From Aequorivita sinensis (lineage in GTDB: Bacteria; Bacteroidota; Bacteroidia; Flavobacteriales; Flavobacteriaceae): 64,000 nt of DNA. A program made the translations under genes and the position numbers. Positions within the stretch are counted from its first letter, which is position 1. Each line of letters starts with the position of its first letter. The stretch covers positions 1 through 64,000 of the forward strand of contig NZ_VDMC01000010.1 of NCBI RefSeq assembly GCF_006346335.1. The letters are read 5' to 3'. The notes beneath the pieces are model-generated. The model saw only the letters and a list, made by a program, of their open reading frames with translations. It made no database searches and was not told the DNA's origin. Shown here piece after piece: positions 9,407 through 18,500 of the stretch.

Positions 9407-9415
9407 TAAAAAACA

Positions 9416-9540
9416 ATACCGAGATAAATTAAAGTAATTGTGGGGATAATTAATTTATAATTAGAAAACTAACTAACCGTGTTTTCAATATTTCGGTATA
9501 AAGGAAAGTCGCTTTTGAGGAGGAGCGACTTTTTCTTATT
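9416..9540 (+). ncRNA. Second candidate structured RNA in the same gap
   Basis: A stem ATACCGAGAT (9416-9425) pairs with ATTTCGGTAT (9490-9499) with one G-U pair, enclosing about 64 nt. Six bases later comes a strong terminator-like hairpin (9505-9532). There is no ORF. The unit lies directly after the first structured RNA, and the U tract points to plus-strand transcription. No promoter was confidently placed. Confidence 0.28.
9505..9537 (+). terminator. Rho-independent terminator
   Basis: The stem AAAGTCGCT (9505-9513) pairs with AGCGACTTT (9524-9532) around a 10-nt loop and is followed by a T-rich tract. The T tract lies on the plus-strand side, so it serves plus-strand transcription rather than the converging M23 peptidase gene. 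Confidence 0.65.
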
Positions 9541-9568
9541 TAAATAAACACAGAAAGCATAAAATAAC

Positions 9569-10954
9569 CTATAACTTACTTATTTTAAAAGTTTGCGACT
9601 TATCAGCCGAGTCAACTTTCACCAAATAAATTCCAGTGTTAAATCCTGAAAAATCTATGGTAGTATTAACCGACTGTGGAAAGTGTTTAGAAATTTCTCT
9701 CCCCGCCAAATCGTAAACCGAGATACTGCTAATTTCTTCTACACTCTGAACATTAATAAAATCTGATGTAGGATTTGGGAATATTAACACCTCATTTATC
9801 TCAGGTTCATTTACCAAAAGATTGGTATTTATTCCAAAAATAGTTTCATAAGTCTTTCCACCAAACGTAACTGTCACATTATAAACGCCATCTTCCCAAG
9901 TACTGTCTGTAGGCCAAATCCAATAGGCCCAAGCAGCAAAATTATTAGGCCATTCCGAGATAAAATCGTAATCCCAAAGTATATTTCCGTTAGGCTTCTT
10001 CACTTGAATATTAGTTATATCGCCTGTTTGAATATCTCGATAGAACAATTTAAAATAAATCGTTTCGCCAGGTAAGAAATTGAGTTCTTCATAAGTACCT
10101 TCAATTTCTCCACAGTCATCATCTAATATTTCCGAATAATGAGTAGAAAGCGTAAGTATTTCGGGAACCATATAATCAGGTTGCTCAATCCACCAACTAT
10201 CAGAATTTAAGTCATTACAAGGTCCAGCGTATGGGTCTATAAGATCTCCGGCAGCATCGTGAACTTCAAAATGTAAATGTGGAATTGTGCTACTTCCCGA
10301 GCTTCCGGCCAATCCTAAATACTCACCACTTGCCACGGTATCACCCACGTTTTTAGTTGTTGTACTTCCGTCTTTAAAATGCCAATACCAAGATTGCGAC
10401 CCATCGGAGTGTTCTAAAATAACGCCGTTCCAATTTGGGTTCCCATTGTTTACACAGTTCTTATCAAAATATCCATCCTTCTTCTGAATTATTATTCCAG
10501 GAGCTGCGGCAACTATCTCCATAACATTTTCTTCCATTTTTTTCCATGGATATGGCCACACTACATAGTCTGTTCCGGCGTGATTTCCAGTTGCCCAATC
10601 ATAAGTTCTCTCCCCGCAGTTATAATCTAATAATCGACCTCCAGGAGCAATGTTGTGATCTACCTGATTGAATAATGAATAATATCCATAATCATTAAAT
10701 CCTGACTTTGCTTTAAATGGAAGTTCAAAAAGCGGATGTGTAGTTGTTCTATACTGAAAAATTTCTGGATTAACTTCAAGAATTGCTCGTTTATTGGTTT
10801 CAATTTCTTGCAAAATATTCTGCCTATGCGCATCGGGAATACACTCTATTTCTGAAATAGTAATAGGATTAAAATAAGCCTGAGACGGAGTGCTGTTTTG
10901 AGCAAATACAATAGACGACACGCTCAATAAAAAATAAAATATTGATGTTTTCAT
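9569..10954 (-). CDS. Secreted M23-family metallopeptidase with T9SS sorting domain
   Basis: This 461-aa protein has a signal peptide (1-18, ending FAQ) and an M23/LytM-like domain. Its zinc ligands appear as HAGTD (His125, Asp129) and HLHFEVH (His226, His228). A middle beta-rich segment follows, then a C-terminal type IX sorting domain (about 385-461) with FPNPTSDFINV, YDLAGREI and GIYLVKV. It is predicted to cross the outer membrane by the T9SS and be anchored or released outside. M23 enzymes usually cut peptidoglycan cross-links or glycine-rich peptides; the actual target here is unknown. The gene stands alone, divergent from pyrH. Confidence 0.88.
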   Translation of the reverse strand: MKTSIFYFLLSVSSIVFAQNSTPSQAYFNPITISEIECIPDAHRQNILQEIETNKRAILEVNPEIFQYRTTTHPLFELPFKAKSGFNDYGYYSLFNQVDHNIAPGGRLLDYNCGERTYDWATGNHAGTDYVVWPYPWKKMEENVMEIVAAAPGIIIQKKDGYFDKNCVNNGNPNWNGVILEHSDGSQSWYWHFKDGSTTTKNVGDTVASGEYLGLAGSSGSSTIPHLHFEVHDAAGDLIDPYAGPCNDLNSDSWWIEQPDYMVPEILTLSTHYSEILDDDCGEIEGTYEELNFLPGETIYFKLFYRDIQTGDITNIQVKKPNGNILWDYDFISEWPNNFAAWAYWIWPTDSTWEDGVYNVTVTFGGKTYETIFGINTNLLVNEPEINEVLIFPNPTSDFINVQSVEEISSISVYDLAGREISKHFPQSVNTTIDFSGFNTGIYLVKVDSADKSQTFKISKL

Positions 10955-11107
10955 AATGTGAGATTTTTAAGATTAGTATGCCTGTTTACCTTTCTATCGA
11001 AAAATAATCAAGAAGTCATCATTTAAAAGCAGTTAACTTGTAAGTGGTATTATATTTTTTCAAAAACTACTTTTAATAATTAGTTATCGTGCATCAATAT
11101 TTTTCTT

Positions 11108-11115
11108 TATTTTTG
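11108..11115 (+). promoter_or_regulatory. -7 box of pyrH
   Basis: TATTTTTG matches TAnnTTTG exactly and ends 18 nt before the pyrH ATG. No strong -33 TTG is visible at the usual spacing. Confidence 0.45.
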
Positions 11116-11133
11116 CCGCAGTAAACCCACACT

Positions 11134-11841
11134 ATGGACTACAAGAGAATATTATTAAAACTTTCAGGGGAAGCCTTGATGGGCGAACAACAATACGGGA
11201 TAGACCCAGTTCGTCTTAAAGAATACGCTCAAGAAATTAAGCAAATAACCGATAGAGGCGTACAAGTAGCCATAGTTATTGGCGGCGGAAACATCTTTAG
11301 AGGCTTGGCAGGCGCTAGCAGCGGAATGGATCGAGTTCAAGGTGATCATATGGGAATGTTAGCCACTGTAATTAATGGCTTAGCATTACAAAGTGCACTT
11401 GAAAATGAAGATATCCCAACCCGATTACAAAGTGCTATTAACATCAATGAGGTTGCAGAGCCTTTTATTCGTCGTAAAGCAATTAGACATTTGGAAAAAG
11501 GTCGAGTTGTAATCTTTGGAGGAGGTACTGGAAACCCATATTTCACTACAGATTCGGCTGCAGTTTTAAGAGCAATAGAAATTCAAGCTGATGTAATTTT
11601 AAAAGGAACTCGCGTAGATGGTATTTATACTAGCGATCCAGAAAAAGATAAACTTGCAGAGAAATTTGAATTTATCAGTTTTGAAGATGTGCTTCAAAAA
11701 GGACTAAAAGTAATGGACACTACTGCATTTACTTTAAGTCAAGAAAACGAATTACCAATCATTGTTTTCGATATGAATACCAAAGGAAACTTGCTTAAAG
11801 TAGTTTCTGGTGAAAATATTGGAACAAAAGTAAATTTATAA
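11134..11841 (+). CDS. pyrH: UMP kinase
   Basis: This 235-aa enzyme phosphorylates UMP to UDP with ATP in the cytoplasm, in pyrimidine nucleotide synthesis. It is a full-length amino-acid-kinase-fold protein with N-terminal KLSGEALMG, the phosphate-binding [20 protein letters not shown] near the middle, and the DGIYTSDP nucleotide region. It precedes frr (142-nt gap), an order conserved in many bacteria where the two are often cotranscribed. A TATTTTTG box lies just upstream. A weak inverted repeat (11845-11851 with 11867-11873) after the stop lacks a good T tract. Confidence 0.97.
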   Translation: MDYKRILLKLSGEALMGEQQYGIDPVRLKEYAQEIKQITDRGVQVAIVIGGGNIFRGLAGASSGMDRVQGDHMGMLATVINGLALQSALENEDIPTRLQSAININEVAEPFIRRKAIRHLEKGRVVIFGGGTGNPYFTTDSAAVLRAIEIQADVILKGTRVDGIYTSDPEKDKLAEKFEFISFEDVLQKGLKVMDTTAFTLSQENELPIIVFDMNTKGNLLKVVSGENIGTKVNL

Positions 11842-11983
11842 CGCTAACACCACTTTAAGCGGTTTAGGTGTTATAAAATAATATTGAGTTTTGAGTTAAA
11901 AATTCTTAATTTTGAACTATTCAATTTTCAAAAACAGAAACTATAAATAATAAATACGTTCGGTTATCGAACTAAGTCGAGAT

Positions 11984-12538
11984 ATGGAAGACGAAATAGA
12001 CTTTATAATTGATGGTACTAAGGAAGCAATGGCAAATGCGCTAAAGCATCTTGAAAAACAACTAGTAAACATACGCGCTGGAAAAGCTTCTCCTTCTATG
12101 GTAGGAAGTGTAATGGTAGATTACTACGGTAGTCCTACTCCATTAAGCCAAGTTGCAAATGTTAGCACTCCAGATGGAATGACAATTTCTATTCAACCTT
12201 GGGAAAAAGGCTTAATTCCAGAAATTGAACGCGGTATTCACTTAGCAAACCTAGGTTTCAACCCAATGAACAACGGGGAGAGTGTAATTATAAACGTACC
12301 ACCACTAACTGAAGAACGCAGAAAAGATTTAGCAAAGCAAGCAAAAGCAGTTGCTGAAGAAGCAAAAATCGGAGTGCGTAACGACAGAAAAAATGCTAAC
12401 AACGATTTAAAAAACTTAGATATCTCTGAAGACCTTAAAAAGAGTTTGGAAGAAGATGTTCAAGAAATGACCGACACTCACATCAAAAAAATCGATGAAA
12501 TTTTAGCGAAAAAAGAAAAAGAAATTATGACAGTTTAA
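11984..12538 (+). CDS. frr: Ribosome recycling factor
   Basis: This 184-aa protein splits post-termination ribosomes together with EF-G. The length is normal for RRF. Visible signatures include the N-terminal helix with VNIRAGKASPSMV, the domain II segment SIQPWEKGLIPEIERGI, and the long C-terminal helix with PPLTEERRKDLAKQAK and VRNDRKNAN. It lies after pyrH and is closed by a strong terminator at 12567. Confidence 0.97.
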   Translation: MEDEIDFIIDGTKEAMANALKHLEKQLVNIRAGKASPSMVGSVMVDYYGSPTPLSQVANVSTPDGMTISIQPWEKGLIPEIERGIHLANLGFNPMNNGESVIINVPPLTEERRKDLAKQAKAVAEEAKIGVRNDRKNANNDLKNLDISEDLKKSLEEDVQEMTDTHIKKIDEILAKKEKEIMTV

Positions 12539-12566
12539 TTTCCTTTTTCGTTAAACTATATACAAT

Positions 12567-12593
12567 AAAGCGGCACCTGTGCCGCTTTTTTTT
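12567..12593 (+). terminator. Terminator of pyrH-frr
   Basis: The 9-bp stem AAAGCGGCA/TGCCGCTTT (12567-12575 with 12580-12588) has a CCTG loop and a run of T. Confidence 0.85.
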
Positions 12594-12628
12594 ATTTTTA
12601 CGACACTAATCAACAGTTTATTACACCT

Positions 12629-13912
12629 ATGCGTAAGATTTTATTTTTATTCTCCTTTTTAATAGGAGTCACTGCTATTGCGCAAGTAAACAATGAAACA
12701 AATAACGATTCTGTAACGGGAATTAAAAAAACTTTTTTAGAATTCTCTAAAGAAAAAGGATATCCCCTTACTACTGGATATTTCCCTGTTGGTTTTTTCG
12801 ATATCGATTTAAAAACCCTCGTAAAGTACAACAATCACGAAGGATTACGCCTTGGTGTAGGAGGACTTACCAATGACAAGCTTTTTGAAAAGTATAGATT
12901 TGGCGGTTATGTTGCCTATGGGTTTAAAGACAAGGAATTTAAATATAGCCTCGGTGGAAGTGCAAGAGTAAACAAAGAAAAAAAAACCTGGATAAGCTTG
13001 TACTATACCGATGACATTAAAGAAATTGGTTCTTATGACTTCCTAACCGATGCAAGATTTTACTCGCTATTTGAACCAAGACTTTTAAATGTTATTGAGT
13101 TTTACGACTATAAAGAATGGCAAGCCAATATTCAAAGTGAACTATCGCCAAGTATATTGACCGAAGTCCGCGTAGCACATTCAGACGTAAACAATTTTGA
13201 AGACTACTATTTTATAGATGAAGGAAAGACATATAACCAATACAAATTGGCAGAAGCAATTCTATCTTTCCGCATAAAATTAAAGACAGACACTATAGTA
13301 AACGACGACGGAAATAGAGTGACAACCGATAGACTTCCTAAAGTAAGCACACAAATTACAAAAGGATTTAAAGACGTAGCTGGCAGTGATTTTAATTACG
13401 CCAAATTTGGACTTAAGCTCGATTACGAAATAAAACGCAAAAACCTCTCTTCTACAAGTTTCATACTTCAAAGCGAAATTGCAACGGGAGATTTGCCTTT
13501 AACGCATTTATTTCACGCTTTTCCAAACCAACCTATTAAAGAAACACTAATAAAGCGTTTTTCTGTAGCAGGTGTGCAGAGTTTTGAAACGATGTATTTT
13601 GGTGAGTTTTACTCCGATAAATTAGCAATGCTTCAAATGAAGCATACCTTTAGGAGGTTTAGATTAGCTGAAAAATGGAATCCAGAATTGGTGTTAATCT
13701 CTCGTCACGCTATTGGAGATATGAAGAATACAGATCGCCATTTCGGTATTCCTTTCAACACTTTAGACCATCCGTATAACGAAGCAGGATTAGAACTGAA
13801 TAAAATAGCACTTGGTTTCGGACTTAGCTTTGCCTATAGATATGGCTATTATAGCCTACCAAATTTTGAAGACAACATATCATTTAAATTTACTTTTAAT
13901 CTGAAAGTTTAG
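12629..13912 (+). CDS. DUF5686-type outer-membrane beta-barrel, barrel-only form
   Basis: This 427-aa protein has a signal peptide (1-18, ending AIAQ) and matches the C-terminal barrel half of DUF5686 proteins. Landmarks are EGLRLGVGG, FGGYVAYGFKDKEFKYS, GDLPLTHLFHA and SFETMYFGEFYSDKLAML. The usual family members are about 800 aa with an N-terminal CarboxypepD_reg-like domain; that domain and the linker are absent here, replaced by about 40 residues. The gene itself is intact. It is predicted to lie in the outer membrane. Its function is unknown. It stands alone after the frr terminator. Confidence 0.7.
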   Translation: MRKILFLFSFLIGVTAIAQVNNETNNDSVTGIKKTFLEFSKEKGYPLTTGYFPVGFFDIDLKTLVKYNNHEGLRLGVGGLTNDKLFEKYRFGGYVAYGFKDKEFKYSLGGSARVNKEKKTWISLYYTDDIKEIGSYDFLTDARFYSLFEPRLLNVIEFYDYKEWQANIQSELSPSILTEVRVAHSDVNNFEDYYFIDEGKTYNQYKLAEAILSFRIKLKTDTIVNDDGNRVTTDRLPKVSTQITKGFKDVAGSDFNYAKFGLKLDYEIKRKNLSSTSFILQSEIATGDLPLTHLFHAFPNQPIKETLIKRFSVAGVQSFETMYFGEFYSDKLAMLQMKHTFRRFRLAEKWNPELVLISRHAIGDMKNTDRHFGIPFNTLDHPYNEAGLELNKIALGFGLSFAYRYGYYSLPNFEDNISFKFTFNLKV

Positions 13913-13943
13913 TTATAAATCTCGCTAGCTGAAAAATAGAGCT

Positions 13944-14276
13944 TTAACATAGTTTTCTATTTATCACGTTAAGAGCTTTCCTAAATTGAGGGTCGTAAGT
14001 AGAAGATGTTTTATAAGTCCATTCTCCACCATTCCTCAATAACACTTTTAATATTTTGGGTTCGTTATTAGAAAACAGTTGAGCTGTATATGACATTTGG
14101 ATGTAGAGTTTTCTCCACCATGTTTTATTTGGGTTATAGTGAAAAATCTCTTTTATTTCAGAATACGTAAAAGATTTGTATGCCCAATGGTCAATCGCTT
14201 TGATTTCAAAATGCTTATCAAATATTTTAATTGATGGAAACCCGCGCTTTTCAAATATTAAAACTTCTTTTTGCAT
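13944..14276 (-). CDS. Hypothetical protein, 110 aa
   Basis: I do not recognise this protein. It has no signal peptide or membrane helix and is rich in aromatic and basic residues. Alternating short strands end in a helix (FRKALNVINRKL), which loosely suggests a small PH-like or YcxB-like fold, but this is only an impression. It starts at ATG 14276, converges with the DUF5686 gene and is flanked by a 180-nt gap on its other side. Codon use looks like its neighbours. Confidence 0.6.
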   Translation of the reverse strand: MQKEVLIFEKRGFPSIKIFDKHFEIKAIDHWAYKSFTYSEIKEIFHYNPNKTWWRKLYIQMSYTAQLFSNNEPKILKVLLRNGGEWTYKTSSTYDPQFRKALNVINRKLC

Positions 14277-14427
14277 TTAAATCAATGGTTAATAAATAAA
14301 TACATGTAGTCTACCACCTTATTCTCTAATAATCGTAAATCTAAACAAATTCTAAAACAATTCTTCTAACCCATTAAGATACTCCAAAATACCCTTAAAA
14401 ATAAATCGCCTACTTATAGGGAATCCT

Positions 14428-14435
14428 TACCTTTG
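14428..14435 (+). promoter_or_regulatory. -7 box of the MMPL exporter gene
   Basis: TACCTTTG matches TAnnTTTG exactly, 21 nt before the TTG start at 14457. Confidence 0.45.
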
Positions 14436-14456
14436 CGGAATCTTTAAAAAATTGCT

Positions 14457-16862
14457 TTGAACAAACTTTTTAGCATCGGATTTTGGAGTTGGGTAGCCCG
14501 TTTTATACTGCGCAACCGCACCTGGATTTTAATTGTAATTGCCGCAATTACAGTTCTTCTTGCACTCCAGTGGAAAAACATGCGCTTTACGTATACCGAA
14601 GCCAATCTACTGCCAGATGACCACCCAATAAATCTTGAGTACAATAAATTCCTTTCGCATTTTGGCGAAGAAGGAAACCTTATCGTGATGGGCGTGAAAG
14701 ATTCATCTATTTTCACGCCTGAAAAATTTAAAGCGTGGAACAAACTTTCTGAAGACATCGGGAAGTTTAATGAGGTAGAACTCACACTTTCGGTAGGTAA
14801 CCTTCAAAAACTTCAAAAGAGAATCGACACCACAGGTTTCGAACTCGTACCCTTTATAAAAGACTCAATCTTTACCAGTGAAAATTTAGCAGGGTATGAA
14901 GACGAACTGTTCAACAAGCTTCCATTTTATGACGGTTTAATTTATAGCCCAGACAAACAGTCTATTCGCTCGGCTATTTATATGAAAAAGGACATCGTAA
15001 ATACCGCAGCGAGAAAAGATTTTGTGGTTGAAGATTTAATTCCACTTATCAAAAAGTTTGAAGAAGATACTGGCGTAAAGGTTTATACCTCTGGTATGCC
15101 CTACATCCGTACACTCAACTCACAAAGTATTATTGACGAAATCGGATTATTTATTGGGGCGGCACTATTTATAACCTCCCTGATATTTTTCTTCTTTTTC
15201 CGCTCTTGGCGCGCTACGTTTATTTCAATGTTTACCGTGATAATTGGGGTAATGTGGGCCTTTGGATTCTTAGGGTTACTGCAGTATGAAATTACTGTTC
15301 TTACAGCGCTAATTCCTCCATTGATTATCGTAATTGGAATTCCAAATTGTATTTTCCTAATCAATAAATACCAGCAGGAAATAAAACTTCACGGAAATCA
15401 AGCAAAATCGTTACAACGCGTTATTGCTAAAGTGGGGAATGCAACCTTAATGACCAACCTTACAACTGCCTCAGGTTTTGCTACCTTTATTCTGGTGAAT
15501 AGTGAATTGCTTAGAGAATTTGGTATTGTAGCTTCTATCAATATAGTGGCGATTTTTTTATTGAGTTTATTCATTATACCAATTATATATAGCTATATGG
15601 CGGTGCCTAAATACAAGCACCTAAAACACTTGAACAAAACGTGGATAAACAGTTTTGTGAATTGGATTGAGCGCATGGTAAAAGAACAACGCATTACAAT
15701 TTCCATTACGGCACTGCTACTTCTTTGCGCAAGTATTATTGGCATTTATAACATCAAGATTTCTGGTAGTTTAATTGAAGATATGCCTAAAAACACTGGC
15801 TTCTTTGACGATATTCGTTTTTTTGAAAAGGAATACGAAGGTATTATGCCATTAGAGATAATGGTAGACACCAAAAAGAAAAAGGGAGTGATGAACCTTG
15901 CTACCTTAAAACGAATTGACAGGCTACAAGAACATATTAAGGAAATTCCAGAATTTGCTAAACCAATTTCGGTAGTAGAACTGGTAAAATATTCTAAGCA
16001 AGCCTACTACAACGGAAATCCTGACTACTATCAACTTCCTAATAGTCAAGAGCGAAGTTTTATTCTTTCTCACGCAAAAAGCAGTAATACCGATACAAAT
16101 ATGCTTAGCAGCTACGTAGATAGTACAGGGCAGTTTGCACGTATCACAACTTTTATGAAGGATACGGAACCAGATAGATTCGACCGTATAGAAGAAGATC
16201 TAAATGCTGAAATCGTCAAAATTTTTCCTGAAGAAAGATACAACGTTACTGTTACTGGAAAAGCATTGGTATTTCAAAAGGGAACTCACTTTTTGGTAAA
16301 TAACCTAATCCTTTCCCTTTCACTTGCAATTTTCTTAATTGCATTATTTATGGCCTGGATGTTCCGAAGCTTCAAAATGATTATTGTTTCGTTAATCCCT
16401 AACCTGCTCCCGCTAATAATAACCGCAGGTGTAATGGGGTTTGTTGGGGTTCCTATAAAACCATCTACTATTTTGGTATTTAGTATTGCATTCGGGATTT
16501 CGGTAGATGATACTATTCACTTCTTGGCAAAATACAGGCAAGAGCTAATTGCAAATAATTGGAAAATCAAGAAATCGGTATATGGTGCACTGCGCGAAAC
16601 TACAGTAAGTATGTTTTACACATCTATTGTACTGTTTTTTGGGTTCTCAGTGTTTACAATATCTAGTTTTGGAGGCACAGTAGCATTAGGAGCATTAGTT
16701 TCAATTACGCTTCTTTTTGCTATGTTATCCAACTTGTTATTGTTGCCTACGCTGTTGCTTTCACTTGAAAAGAGCATTGCAAATAAGCAAACTATGAAAA
16801 AGCCTGCTATTGAAATTTTATCTGATGGAGAGGATGATGAAAATGATGAAAAATTAAAATAG
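14457..16862 (+). CDS. MMPL/RND-superfamily exporter
   Basis: This 801-aa inner-membrane transporter has the twofold RND layout: one membrane helix, a large extracytoplasmic loop (about 50-210), five helices, then the same pattern again. The second half has the charged helix motif FGISVDDTIHFLAKY. The matching place in the first half reads IGIPNCIFLINKY and lacks the acidic pair. The length fits the COG1033-type 'predicted RND exporters' rather than drug pumps of about 1040 aa. No adaptor or TolC gene is adjacent, so it may move lipids or hydrophobic compounds on its own. It starts with TTG and ends in an acidic cytoplasmic tail. Confidence 0.82.
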   Translation: MNKLFSIGFWSWVARFILRNRTWILIVIAAITVLLALQWKNMRFTYTEANLLPDDHPINLEYNKFLSHFGEEGNLIVMGVKDSSIFTPEKFKAWNKLSEDIGKFNEVELTLSVGNLQKLQKRIDTTGFELVPFIKDSIFTSENLAGYEDELFNKLPFYDGLIYSPDKQSIRSAIYMKKDIVNTAARKDFVVEDLIPLIKKFEEDTGVKVYTSGMPYIRTLNSQSIIDEIGLFIGAALFITSLIFFFFFRSWRATFISMFTVIIGVMWAFGFLGLLQYEITVLTALIPPLIIVIGIPNCIFLINKYQQEIKLHGNQAKSLQRVIAKVGNATLMTNLTTASGFATFILVNSELLREFGIVASINIVAIFLLSLFIIPIIYSYMAVPKYKHLKHLNKTWINSFVNWIERMVKEQRITISITALLLLCASIIGIYNIKISGSLIEDMPKNTGFFDDIRFFEKEYEGIMPLEIMVDTKKKKGVMNLATLKRIDRLQEHIKEIPEFAKPISVVELVKYSKQAYYNGNPDYYQLPNSQERSFILSHAKSSNTDTNMLSSYVDSTGQFARITTFMKDTEPDRFDRIEEDLNAEIVKIFPEERYNVTVTGKALVFQKGTHFLVNNLILSLSLAIFLIALFMAWMFRSFKMIIVSLIPNLLPLIITAGVMGFVGVPIKPSTILVFSIAFGISVDDTIHFLAKYRQELIANNWKIKKSVYGALRETTVSMFYTSIVLFFGFSVFTISSFGGTVALGALVSITLLFAMLSNLLLLPTLLLSLEKSIANKQTMKKPAIEILSDGEDDENDEKLK

Positions 16863-16941
16863 CAAATTCAATTACACATTAAACAAAACCTTATCAATTT
16901 GGAATTTGGTGCTTTTACTTTTATGGAATTTTATTTAAAAG

Positions 16942-16949
16942 TATCTTTG
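16942..16949 (+). promoter_or_regulatory. -7 box of asnS
   Basis: TATCTTTG is an exact TAnnTTTG match, 13 nt upstream of ATG 16963, predicting a short leader. Confidence 0.5.
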
Positions 16950-16962
16950 TTCCACTTAAAAT

Positions 16963-18411
16963 ATGACCATGCGACACAAAACTATTGATGAATTGCTGAA
17001 TAGCGAAAAAACCCACATTGAAGTAACTGTAAAAGGTTGGGTTCGCTCATTTAGAAGTAACAGATTTATAGCGCTAAATGACGGATCAACAATTAATACG
17101 CTTCAATGCGTAGTGGATTTTGAAAATTTTGAAGATGAAGTTCTAAAAAAGGTGACTGTTGGTGCAGCAATTAAAGTTGTAGGAACACTTGTAGAAAGTC
17201 AAGGGAAAGGTCAGAAAGTAGAAGTTCAAGTATCAAAACTTACTGTTTTAGGGGAAGCAAAACCTGAAGATGTAAAACTTACTATCCTTTCACCAAAAAG
17301 ACATACATTAGAAACTTTACGCGAGCAAGCACATTTACGTATTAGAACCAATACTTTTGGTGCCGTAATGCGTACACGTTCAAAACTTGCATTTGCAGTA
17401 CACGAATATTTTCAGAAAAACGGATTTAACTATATGCACTCACCTATTATTACAGGTAGTGATGCTGAAGGTGCAGGTGAAATGTTCCGCGTGTCGGCTT
17501 TAGACCCTAAAAATCCACCCCTTGATCAAAATGGAAATATAGATTACAAGCAGGATTTCTTCGAAAAAGAAACAAATCTTACTGTTAGCGGACAGTTAGA
17601 AGCTGAAACTTACGCAATGGCACTTGGTAAAGTTTATACTTTTGGACCAACATTCCGTGCAGAAAATTCGAATACTAGCCGCCACTTAGCTGAGTTTTGG
17701 ATGATTGAGCCAGAGGTTGCATTCAACGATTTGGATGCGAATATGGATTTAGCTGAAGACTTTATTAAATATGTAGTAAAATACGCTTTAGATAATTGTG
17801 CTGACGATCTTGAATTCTTAGAGAATAGATTGTTGGAAGAGGAAAAGAGCAAACCGAAAAATGAACGTAGCGATATGAAACTTCGCGAAAAGCTACACTT
17901 TATTTTAGACAACAATTTCAAACGTGTAAGTTATACCGAAGCGATAGATATTCTTAAAAACTCTACTCCAAATAAGAAGAAAAAATTCAAATATCTAATT
18001 GAAGAATGGGGTGCAGATTTACAGAGTGAGCACGAGCGTTTCTTAGTTGAAAAACACTTTAAATGCCCAGTAATTCTTTTTGATTATCCTGCAAAAATTA
18101 AAGCTTTCTATATGCGTTTGAACGACGATGGAAAAACGGTTCGCGCGATGGATGTACTTTTCCCTGGAATTGGAGAAATTGTTGGCGGGTCTCAGCGTGA
18201 AGAACGCTTTGATGTATTGAAGGAGAAAATGGCCGCAATGGACATTGACGAAAAAGAACTATATTGGTACTTAGATCTACGTAAGTTTGGAACTGCTGTT
18301 CACAGTGGTTTTGGGCTTGGATTTGAGCGTTTAGTACAGTTTACAACAGGAATGGGGAACATTCGCGATGTAATTCCTTACCCAAGAACTCCAGGTAACG
18401 CAGAATTCTAA
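16963..18411 (+). CDS. asnS: Asparagine--tRNA ligase
   Basis: This class II aminoacyl-tRNA synthetase of 482 aa charges tRNA-Asn. It has an N-terminal OB-fold anticodon-binding domain (about 15-110, with [11 protein letters not shown]). The catalytic domain shows motif 2 ([21 protein letters not shown] region) and motif 3 ([15 protein letters not shown]), ending in the AsnRS-typical [11 protein letters not shown]. The start is ATG 16963; a second ATG two codons later is possible. It has its own promoter box and a strong terminator before rpoN. Confidence 0.97.
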   Translation: MTMRHKTIDELLNSEKTHIEVTVKGWVRSFRSNRFIALNDGSTINTLQCVVDFENFEDEVLKKVTVGAAIKVVGTLVESQGKGQKVEVQVSKLTVLGEAKPEDVKLTILSPKRHTLETLREQAHLRIRTNTFGAVMRTRSKLAFAVHEYFQKNGFNYMHSPIITGSDAEGAGEMFRVSALDPKNPPLDQNGNIDYKQDFFEKETNLTVSGQLEAETYAMALGKVYTFGPTFRAENSNTSRHLAEFWMIEPEVAFNDLDANMDLAEDFIKYVVKYALDNCADDLEFLENRLLEEEKSKPKNERSDMKLREKLHFILDNNFKRVSYTEAIDILKNSTPNKKKKFKYLIEEWGADLQSEHERFLVEKHFKCPVILFDYPAKIKAFYMRLNDDGKTVRAMDVLFPGIGEIVGGSQREERFDVLKEKMAAMDIDEKELYWYLDLRKFGTAVHSGFGLGFERLVQFTTGMGNIRDVIPYPRTPGNAEF

Positions 18412-18434
18412 TTATAATAACATAAGATTGTATT

Positions 18435-18474
18435 AAAACTAGCTACTTAATTATTTTAGTAGCTAGTTTTTTTT
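18435..18474 (+). terminator. Terminator of asnS
   Basis: A 13-bp stem (18435-18447 with 18458-18470, AAAACTAGCTACT) with a 10-nt loop and eight T residues. Confidence 0.88.
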
Positions 18475-18500
18475 AACTTTATGATGTAGTATTTATAACC

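Noticed and set aside
11845-11873. Inverted repeat TAACACC/GGTGTTA after pyrH as a terminator
   Set aside because: The stem is short and no T run follows; read-through to frr is more likely.
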